Part shown: positions 1 through 4,136 of the stretch, in pieces
Position numbering within the stretch: the first letter of the stretch is position 1
Layout of the letters: the number at the start of each line of letters is the position of its first letter
Assembly: GCA_947573745.1 (NCBI GenBank)
Contig: CANPGX010000079.1
Location: forward strand, 1 to 5,509
DNA length: 5,509 nucleotides
Source: an uncultured Erysipelotrichaceae bacterium
GTDB lineage: Bacteria; Bacillota_I; Bacilli_A; Erysipelotrichales; Coprobacillaceae
Direction: 5' to 3'
Program-made: the position numbers and the translations under genes
Notes under the pieces: model-generated
Told to the model about the DNA's origin: nothing
What the model saw: only the letters and a program-made list of their open reading frames with translations
Database searches by the model: none

Positions 1-796
1 TGACAAGATGATTAAAACCTTCGTAACCTTCTGTTAAAAAAGGATGATCTTGAATAGGGAGTAGTTGCTCGAATTCCATAGCAATCAGTAAAGAATTTAA
101 CATTTTACCTTTAGCACTTCCAGGGTGGATACTTTGACCATGGACAATGATAGAACCGCTAGCAGCATGGAAATTTTCATAATCAATAGCGTTGACTTCT
201 CCACCATCAACGGTGTAGGCATAATCTGCTTTAAAGAAGTCATAATCAAAGTTTTCTGTACCTCGGCCGACTTCTTCATCAGGGGTAAAGGCAATATAAA
301 TATCATTATGCTTAATTTCTGGATGATTCATGAGATATTCTGCCACACTCATAATTTCAGCAATACCTGCTTTATCATCACCACCCAAAAGTGTCGTTCC
401 GTCTGTGACAATAAGATCATGATGAATATTTTCTAATAATGAAGGAAATTCTTTTGGATCTAAATAAACTTTTTTTTCTTCATTTAGAGTAATGATTTTT
501 CCATCATAATCTCTAATGATACGTGGTTGAATATTGGCACCACTGGCATCGGGAGAGGTATCCATATGAGCAATAAATCCAATCTTGTCACCCTGATTAC
601 CACAATTCGAAGGAATGATGCCATAAGCTGTTCCTGTATCATCTAAATGCACTTGATCTAGATGAAGTGCTGTCATTTCTTCAACAAGAAATTTTCCTAA
701 TTCAAGCTGTTTTAATGTGCTAGGTGCTGTTGTAGAATCAGGTGATGATTCAGTATCAAAATGAACATAATTTAAAAAACGTGTTTCTACATTCAC
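1..796 (-). CDS. pepT: Peptidase T (tripeptide aminopeptidase), 3' end cut by window edge
   Basis: Cytoplasmic M20-family zinc peptidase that removes the N-terminal residue from tripeptides, feeding peptide-derived amino acids to the cell. The reading frame is open for 265 codons without interruption; family members are about 410 residues, so roughly the last third lies beyond the left edge. Visible M20 motifs in order: IAHMDTSPDASG with metal ligand H77 and D79; LLGGDDKAG with D140; FTPDEEVGRG with catalytic E174 and ligand E175; and TVDGG with D197. These positions match the family almost residue for residue. The start is GTG at 796 (protein begins (M)NVETRFLNYV, as PepT proteins do); no in-frame ATG lies near it, and an AGAAGG ribosome site sits 8 bases upstream. 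The C-terminal ligand histidine is not in the window. Transcribed divergently from the nuclease operon. Identification is firm. Confidence 0.96.
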   Translation of the reverse strand, partial: MNVETRFLNYVHFDTESSPDSTTAPSTLKQLELGKFLVEEMTALHLDQVHLDDTGTAYGIIPSNCGNQGDKIGFIAHMDTSPDASGANIQPRIIRDYDGKIITLNEEKKVYLDPKEFPSLLENIHHDLIVTDGTTLLGGDDKAGIAEIMSVAEYLMNHPEIKHNDIYIAFTPDEEVGRGTENFDYDFFKADYAYTVDGGEVNAIDYENFHAASGSIIVHGQSIHPGSAKGKMLNSLLIAMEFEQLLPIQDHPFLTEGYEGFNHLV

Positions 797-804
797 GATA
801 TATA

Positions 805-810
805 CCTTCT
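805..810 (-). promoter_or_regulatory. Ribosome binding site deciding the GTG start of pepT
   Basis: On the minus strand this reads AGAAGG and ends 8 bases before the GTG at 796-794. Because the gene has no nearby in-frame ATG, this site and the conserved NVETRF start are what fix the start codon. Confidence 0.7.
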
Positions 811-823
811 TTCTTTTTTTCTC

Positions 824-852
824 ATTATATATGAAATGTATGAAAATTTAAA
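824..852 (-). promoter_or_regulatory. Candidate sigma-A promoter of pepT
   Basis: On the minus strand, a perfect TATAAT (-10, positions 829-824) lies 17 bases from TTTAAA (-35, positions 852-847, 4 of 6 matches to TTGACA). Transcription would start near position 817, giving a leader of about 20 bases that still contains the ribosome site. The -10 is strong and the -35 weak; AT-rich DNA gives chance matches. Confidence 0.55.
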
Positions 853-894
853 GATACTAAAAGGAAATTGTAGGAGCCTTTCAAAATAAAATTC

Positions 895-923
895 TTGAGT
901 TTTTACATAAAAAAAAGTATTAT
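895..923 (+). promoter_or_regulatory. Candidate sigma-A promoter of the four-gene nuclease/acetyltransferase operon
   Basis: TTGAGT at 895-900 and TATTAT at 918-923 are separated by exactly 17 bases, each close to consensus. Transcription would start near 930, just ahead of the GGAGG at 938-942 that serves the first gene. No other promoter is needed downstream because the next three genes are coupled. The promoter points away from the pepT promoter in the same intergenic region, with about 40 bases between them. Confidence 0.65.
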
Positions 924-946
924 ATGAAAGTAGAAACGGAGGTAAT

Positions 947-1834
947 ATGGAAAGAATCACAGTTTTTGATGTTGAAGTACTAAATCAAGATCCTTCAAGC
1001 ATATGTTCAATTGGGCTTGTTGAACTTGTTGATGGAAAAATGAAGAATACATTCTATTCTTTAATTCAACCAGCCATATTACAAAAAGATCATGCGCGTT
1101 ATCGAATTCATCATATTGGGATTCAAGATTTAATAGGCCAACCTACTTTCGATGAAGTATGGGCGAAGATAGAACCTTATTTTCAACATCATATCGTAGT
1201 CAGCCACGATATTGTCGTCGATATGAATTATTTGATGGCAGCATTGAACCAACATCATTTAGATTATCCAAACTGTTTATTATCATGTACGAATTTGTTA
1301 GCGATGGCACTTTATCCTCAACGACAATCTTATTCTTTAACTTCACTAGCAGAGACATTTGATATTCATTTTCAAGCGCATCATGCTTTAGAAGATGCCA
1401 TTTGTGCCTCTAAAATTCTTTTTAAGATGTTAGAAAGTGAAGGGGTAAGTTCATTGTATGAACTTCATAAGAAATATCATTATAGCTTTGGACAAATGGA
1501 TAAACATTATTATCATCATATGCCAGTTTATAAATCAACAGAAGATATCGGTGAACATCCATTATCTAAAGAAACAGTATGTTTAACTGGTACACTTTCT
1601 GTTTCTAAAGAAAAATTAGAACAGGGGATGCAATCCAAAGGTACGCATACATCTAGGAATGTAAGCTATCATACATCCATTTTAGTTGTAGGGAAAAAAG
1701 GCTATTGGAAAAATAAATATGGTAAAAAGAATGCTAAAGTCAATAAGGCACGTTATTTACAGTCTGTTGGACAAGATATTAAAATTATTCATGAACATGC
1801 ATTTGTTAAAATGTTAAAGGATGATAAAAAATGA
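947..1834 (+). CDS. DnaQ-like DEDDh 3'-5' exonuclease with C-terminal BRCT domain
   Basis: 295-residue predicted cytoplasmic exonuclease of the DNA polymerase III epsilon-like family found in many Firmicutes. The N-terminal domain (about 1-165) carries the DEDDh metal-binding set: D8 and E10 in FDVE, D92 in VSHDIVVDMNYL, and H145 with D150 in HHALEDA. The segment SSICSIGLVEL after the first motif is typical of the family. A linker rich in His and Tyr (about 170-200) leads to a C-terminal region (about 207-290) with LTGTL and SILVVGKKG, the pattern of a bacterial BRCT domain as in NAD-dependent DNA ligase. BRCT domains bind proteins or DNA ends, so a repair or DNA-processing role is likely, but the substrate is not visible. 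ATG at 947 follows GGAGG by 4 bases. The stop overlaps the next start (ATGA), so translation is probably coupled. The first gene of a four-gene operon. Confidence 0.88.
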   Translation: MERITVFDVEVLNQDPSSICSIGLVELVDGKMKNTFYSLIQPAILQKDHARYRIHHIGIQDLIGQPTFDEVWAKIEPYFQHHIVVSHDIVVDMNYLMAALNQHHLDYPNCLLSCTNLLAMALYPQRQSYSLTSLAETFDIHFQAHHALEDAICASKILFKMLESEGVSSLYELHKKYHYSFGQMDKHYYHHMPVYKSTEDIGEHPLSKETVCLTGTLSVSKEKLEQGMQSKGTHTSRNVSYHTSILVVGKKGYWKNKYGKKNAKVNKARYLQSVGQDIKIIHEHAFVKMLKDDKK

Positions 1835-2334
1835 TCAAAGATATCAAGAAGTACTGGCGATACTTCAAGTGGGTCGTTGTTATCTTGGTATTAGTCAGTT
1901 ATTTCTTTTATCAGCCAACAACGCATAAGGAACGGGTTGAATTAAATCGTTGTATTGATGGTGATACGGCAGCTTTTTTTATTCAACAAGAAGAAGTTAA
2001 AGTACGCTTCTTATTGGTAGACACGCCTGAAATAGCAACTCATGATGCATATAGCCAAGAAGCGAAGGAATATACTTGTCGTTTTTTACAAGAGGCCAAA
2101 GTCATTGAATTAGAAAATGATGGTGATGATGTCAAATATGATAAATATGGCAGGCGTTTAGCATGGGTTTTTGGTGATGGACGCTTGCTTCAAGAAGAAC
2201 TTGCTTTAAAGGGATATGTTGTGAAACTGTATGATTATGGAGATGCAAAACGCTATAATCAACGTGTTAGAAATGCTCTGGATCAAGCCAAAAAATTGAA
2301 AAAGGGACTTTATAGTCAAGATGGGGGAGAATAG
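1831..2334 (+). CDS. Membrane-anchored thermonuclease (SNase)-like protein
   Basis: 167-residue protein of the staphylococcal nuclease family, Ca2+-dependent enzymes that cut DNA and RNA. A short basic N-terminus is followed by a hydrophobic segment (about 14-27, WVVVILVLVSYFFY) with no clear signal peptidase site, so it is more likely a membrane anchor facing outwards than a cleaved signal. The SNase core is complete: D45 in DGDT, R59, D64 and E67 in VRFLLVDTPE, and R108 in YDKYGRRLAW. These correspond to D21, R35, D40, E43 and R87 of S. aureus nuclease. C41 and C83 could form a disulfide if exported; S. aureus nuclease has none. The start overlaps the stop of the exonuclease gene (ATGA) and AAAGGA lies 9 bases upstream. 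Likely roles are digestion or scavenging of extracellular nucleic acid; this is inferred from the family. Confidence 0.9.
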   Translation: MIKDIKKYWRYFKWVVVILVLVSYFFYQPTTHKERVELNRCIDGDTAAFFIQQEEVKVRFLLVDTPEIATHDAYSQEAKEYTCRFLQEAKVIELENDGDDVKYDKYGRRLAWVFGDGRLLQEELALKGYVVKLYDYGDAKRYNQRVRNALDQAKKLKKGLYSQDGGE

Positions 2335-2336
2335 CG

Positions 2337-2885
2337 ATGATACGATGGGTCAAAAAAGAGGATATACCGTTTATTTTAGAAATTTATAAACCTTATATTT
2401 TAGAGAGTGTCATCACCTTTGAAAAAGTAGTTCCTACATTAGAAAGTTTTCAACAAAGAGTAGAAACAATTCAAGCGCATTATCCATATATCGTTTATGA
2501 AAAAGAAGGGGATATTTTAGGATATGCTTATGCTTCAATATTTAGAGAAAGAGAAGCCTTTGATCATACATGTGAATTATCTATTTATCTAAAACAAGAT
2601 GAAAAGGGCAAAGGAATAGGTTCTTTATTGATGAAGACGTTACTTGAACTTTTAGAAATGCAAGGATTTCATAAAGCTTATTCAGTCGTCACTTATCCTA
2701 ATGTAGCGAGTCAAGCTTTACATCAGCATTTTGGGTTTAAAGAAATTGGCTATTTCCCAGAAACAGGTTATAAATTTGATCGTTGGTTGGATGTTGTTTT
2801 ATATGAGAAGACACTTTGTCAAAATTTTGAAATACTTAAAGATATAAAAGAAATTAAAAAAATATGGGAAGGGATCAATATATGA
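2337..2885 (+). CDS. GNAT N-acetyltransferase, phosphinothricin acetyltransferase (PAT)-like
   Basis: 182-residue cytoplasmic acetyltransferase using acetyl-CoA. The order of motifs follows the PAT/MnaT branch of GNAT: VITFE near residue 26, GYAYAS at 62-67 followed by FREREAF, the beta4 strand ELSIYL at 80-85, the acetyl-CoA pyrophosphate loop KGKGIG at 90-95, the helix ending EMQGF, and FGFKEIGYFPETGYKFDRWLD in the last third with the family's G-K-W-D pattern. Natural substrates in this family are amino acid analogues such as methionine sulfone or sulfoximine, not necessarily the herbicide; the actual substrate cannot be read here. About 20 residues at the C-terminus (160-182, rich in Lys, Ile and Glu) extend past the usual end. 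The gene starts 2 bases after the previous stop, with GGGGGAG 7 bases upstream, and its own stop overlaps the next start. Third gene of the operon. Confidence 0.88.
   Translation: MIRWVKKEDIPFILEIYKPYILESVITFEKVVPTLESFQQRVETIQAHYPYIVYEKEGDILGYAYASIFREREAFDHTCELSIYLKQDEKGKGIGSLLMKTLLELLEMQGFHKAYSVVTYPNVASQALHQHFGFKEIGYFPETGYKFDRWLDVVLYEKTLCQNFEILKDIKEIKKIWEGINI
2869..2874 (+). promoter_or_regulatory. Ribosome binding site deciding the start at 2882
   Basis: AAGGGA lies 7 bases before the ATG at 2882. The in-frame upstream ATG at 2864 has only an A-rich stretch before it and no good ribosome site, so 2882 is the better start. Confidence 0.7.
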
Positions 2886-3463
2886 GAAAATATGAGAGAA
2901 TTGATTGGAAATTTTTTGCAGGATTAATTGGTGTTGCTTTACTGATAGGTGTTTTAACAGTGCTCTATTTGTTAGTGACAAGTCCAGAAGGGCACATCGT
3001 AGAAGTGGGTATTTTTATGTTTGTGCTTTGTTCAGCGATACTTTCTATATGCTTCTTTGCAGGACTTATCGGTGCAATCTTTGCTAAAAAAACAAAGAAG
3101 AAATTAGATGAAGAGGTGACTTTTTCAAAGGATTGTTCTTTTGATGGAGATTCAACATTTCTTTATATCGATCTTCATCAAGGAAAAATTGCTATCATTT
3201 CTTATCTTAATCCTTTAAATGTACAAATTTTTGATGCTAGAGAGATTTCAGAGATGCATAGTCAAGTGAATAAATTAGGAAACGCAGTTTCAGAAGTTTC
3301 ATTTAGATTTAAAATTAATGGAAAAAAAGTGAAGATTCCTACACTTACATGTCATAGAACATCAGTATCTATCAAAAGTAATCGTTTTAAAGAAGCGTGG
3401 GAAAAATCTGAAAGATTTGTTGGTTTCTTAAGACAAGCCCAAATGGTTGCTGAAAAACAATAA
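2882..3463 (+). CDS. Two-helix membrane protein of unknown function
   Basis: I do not recognise this family. From the ATG at 2882 it is 193 residues; an in-frame ATG 18 bases upstream would add six residues but lacks a ribosome site, and 2882 gives the ATGA overlap seen earlier in the operon. A short charged N-terminus (RKYERIDWK) precedes two predicted transmembrane helices (about 11-32 and 43-68) joined by a short loop containing SPEGH. KKTKKK at 69-74 directly after helix 2 predicts, by the positive-inside rule, that both termini are cytoplasmic. The remaining 115 residues look soluble and beta-rich (TFLYIDLHQGKIAII, FDAREISEM, VSFRFKINGKKVKIP) and end in a helix (FKEAWEKSERFVGFLRQAQ). That strand pattern and final helix recall small PH-like domains attached to membrane helices, but this is only an impression. 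Last gene of the operon, 13 bases before the terminator hairpin. Confidence 0.85.
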   Translation: MRKYERIDWKFFAGLIGVALLIGVLTVLYLLVTSPEGHIVEVGIFMFVLCSAILSICFFAGLIGAIFAKKTKKKLDEEVTFSKDCSFDGDSTFLYIDLHQGKIAIISYLNPLNVQIFDAREISEMHSQVNKLGNAVSEVSFRFKINGKKVKIPTLTCHRTSVSIKSNRFKEAWEKSERFVGFLRQAQMVAEKQ

Positions 3464-3476
3464 TATCTATGATTGT

Positions 3477-3543
3477 CTCATATGAAATACATTCTATAAT
3501 TTGTGTATAAAATTATAGAGTTGCATTTCATATGAGTTTTTTT
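3477..3543 (+). terminator. Intrinsic terminator of the operon, long AT-rich hairpin
   Basis: The left arm CTCATATGAAAT (3477-3488) pairs perfectly with ATTTCATATGAG (3525-3536). After a mismatch and a one-base bulge, the inner arms TCTATAATTT (3493-3502) and AAATTATAGA (3510-3519) also pair, leaving a 7-base loop. Seven T residues (3537-3543) follow the stem. It begins 13 bases after the stop of the last operon gene. The T-tract is only on the plus-strand side, so it terminates rightward transcription and isolates the next transcription unit. Confidence 0.9.
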
Positions 3544-3559
3544 ATTCATTAATTGTAAG

Positions 3560-3587
3560 TTGATATTCTATAAAATTTTAATATATT
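3560..3587 (+). promoter_or_regulatory. Candidate upstream promoter P1 of the secreted protein/ABC transporter unit
   Basis: TTGATA (3560-3565) and TATATT (3582-3587) are each one base from the sigma-A consensus, with a 16-base spacer. Transcription would begin near 3594, directly before the palindrome at 3598-3613, so a bound repressor would block it. The leader would be about 124 bases. The surroundings are very AT-rich, so chance matches are a real risk. Confidence 0.4.
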
Positions 3588-3597
3588 TTTTTATATA

Positions 3598-3613
3598 GCG
3601 AAAACGTTTTCGC
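3598..3613. promoter_or_regulatory. Perfect 16-bp palindrome, LacI/CcpA-family operator type
   Basis: GCGAAAACGTTTTCGC is perfectly self-complementary and stands out as GC-capped in an AT-rich region. Its core fits the catabolite-responsive element TGWAANCGNTNWCA at every fixed position except the outermost pair, where T and A are replaced symmetrically by C and G. The central CG and the A/T tracts are typical of LacI/GalR-family operators. The symmetric change suggests either a weaker CcpA site or a dedicated LacI-type regulator. It lies just downstream of candidate promoter P1 and about 30 bases upstream of the -35 of P2. Confidence 0.65.
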
Positions 3614-3644
3614 AAATTCGTATATTTAAATTTATTTTTTTATA

Positions 3645-3673
3645 TTGAATGCGTTTTTATAATATGATATTCT
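3645..3673 (+). promoter_or_regulatory. Candidate downstream promoter P2 of the secreted protein gene
   Basis: TTGAAT (3645-3650) and TATTCT (3668-3673) are separated by 17 bases, each matching 4 of 6 consensus positions. The start would be near 3680, giving a leader of about 38 bases that includes the ribosome site GGAGG at 3707-3711. A perfect TATAAT at 3658-3663 overlaps but has no good -35 at the right distance. Which of P1 and P2 is used cannot be decided from sequence. Confidence 0.35.
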
Positions 3674-3680
3674 TTATATA

Positions 3681-3693
3681 GAAAGAGAATAAG
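3681..3693 (+). repeat. Left copy of a 13-bp inverted repeat flanking the secreted protein gene
   Basis: GAAAGAGAATAAG here is the exact reverse complement of CTTATTCTCTTTC at 4104-4116. This copy lies in the 5' leader, 25 bases before the start codon at 3718. See the matching right copy. Confidence 0.6.
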
Positions 3694-3717
3694 TATATTT
3701 TCATTTGGAGGTAGAAT

Positions 3718-4092
3718 ATGAAAAAATTGTTTTTAGTATTATTTATTGGAGCTATCTTTGCATCAGTTTATACACCAGTCTTTGCAATGAGAACATGGTA
3801 TGGGCCAGTAGTGGATGGTATGAGAACGACATGCTTAGAAACAAGCCGTTCTGACGGAGATATTAGTGCTTCTCGCTTTAGGAGTGTAACGAATTTATCT
3901 TGGACAACATGCGAAAATTTATCTAGGAAGTTTTATTCTAATGTGGTAGAAGGTAACTACGTTTATATGTATGTGCAGTACTTTTATAATACAACTGTAG
4001 ATAGTGTACTTAATTTTAAATATGGGGATAATGGTATTCTTTTGTCAAATAATGGCGCAAGAAGTTTAAAAATGTGTCTAGAGACAGAATAA
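3718..4092 (+). CDS. Small secreted protein of unknown family, three cysteines
   Basis: 124 residues; I do not recognise the family. The start is a good signal peptide: KK at 2-3, a hydrophobic core from about 4 to 18, and TPVFA ending at residue 23, a plausible type I signal peptidase site. There is no lipobox. The mature form would be about 101 residues, starting MRTWYG, rich in Ser, Thr, Asn, Tyr and Arg, with Cys at 39, 65 and 120. CLET occurs at 39-42 and again at 120-123, and MRT at 24-26 and 35-37. A Tyr-rich strand-like stretch (NYVYMYVQYFYN) lies at 80-91. There is no double-glycine leader or LPXTG anchor. The ATG follows GGAGG by 6 bases. An ABC ATPase/permease gene starts 44 bases downstream, probably on the same transcript. 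The arrangement resembles lactococcin 972-type loci, but no clear sequence similarity is visible, so a bacteriocin, signal or transporter-partner role is inference. Confidence 0.82.
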   Translation: MKKLFLVLFIGAIFASVYTPVFAMRTWYGPVVDGMRTTCLETSRSDGDISASRFRSVTNLSWTTCENLSRKFYSNVVEGNYVYMYVQYFYNTTVDSVLNFKYGDNGILLSNNGARSLKMCLETE

Positions 4093-4126
4093 AATAAATT
4101 TGGCTTATTCTCTTTCCTTTAATAAG
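4086..4126 (+). promoter_or_regulatory. Possible alternative hairpins between the secreted protein and ABC genes
   Basis: AGAATAA (4086-4092) can pair with TTATTCT (4105-4111). Alternatively CTTATT (4104-4109) can pair with AATAAG (4121-4126), which would reach into the AAGGAGG ribosome site of the transporter gene. The two stems share the middle segment and exclude each other. Both are short and AT-rich, so this is a suggestion of attenuation or translation control, not a clear call. Confidence 0.25.
4104..4116 (-). repeat. Right copy of the 13-bp inverted repeat
   Basis: CTTATTCTCTTTC is the exact reverse complement of the copy at 3681-3693. It lies between the secreted protein gene and the transporter gene, 8 bases ahead of the AAGGAGG ribosome site at 4124-4130. 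In one transcript the two copies could pair over about 410 bases. Confidence 0.6.
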
Positions 4127-4136
4127 GAGGTTGCTT

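Noticed and set aside
125..436. A 103-residue open frame on the plus strand (and a 69-residue minus-strand frame at 97-306).
   Set aside because: Both overlap pepT, whose own frame is uninterrupted and carries all M20 motifs; neither has a ribosome site or recognisable motif.
859..881. Short inverted repeat AAAGG ... CCTTT in the divergent intergenic region.
   Set aside because: Only 5 bp with a 13-base gap, easily chance; no further symmetry supports an operator or terminator.
1159..1362. A 67-residue plus-strand open frame.
   Set aside because: It lies out of frame within the exonuclease domain, between motifs that are intact in the main frame.
2864..2881. Alternative upstream ATG for the two-helix membrane protein.
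   Set aside because: It has only an A-rich sequence ahead of it, while the ATG at 2882 has AAGGGA at 7 bases and forms an ATGA overlap with the previous stop.
2799..3087. Open frames of 60 residues on the minus (2799-2981) and plus (2905-3087) strands.
   Set aside because: They are out of frame with the GNAT and membrane protein genes, lack ribosome sites, and have no recognisable features.
3658..3663. Perfect TATAAT as a -10 element for the secreted protein gene.
   Set aside because: The sequence 17 bases upstream is just a T run, with no convincing -35; left as a possible alternative within P2.
3718..4092. Secreted protein as a true lactococcin 972 family member.
   Set aside because: The layout is similar, but the mature sequence is longer, has three Cys, and shows none of the family's sequence pattern that I can recall.
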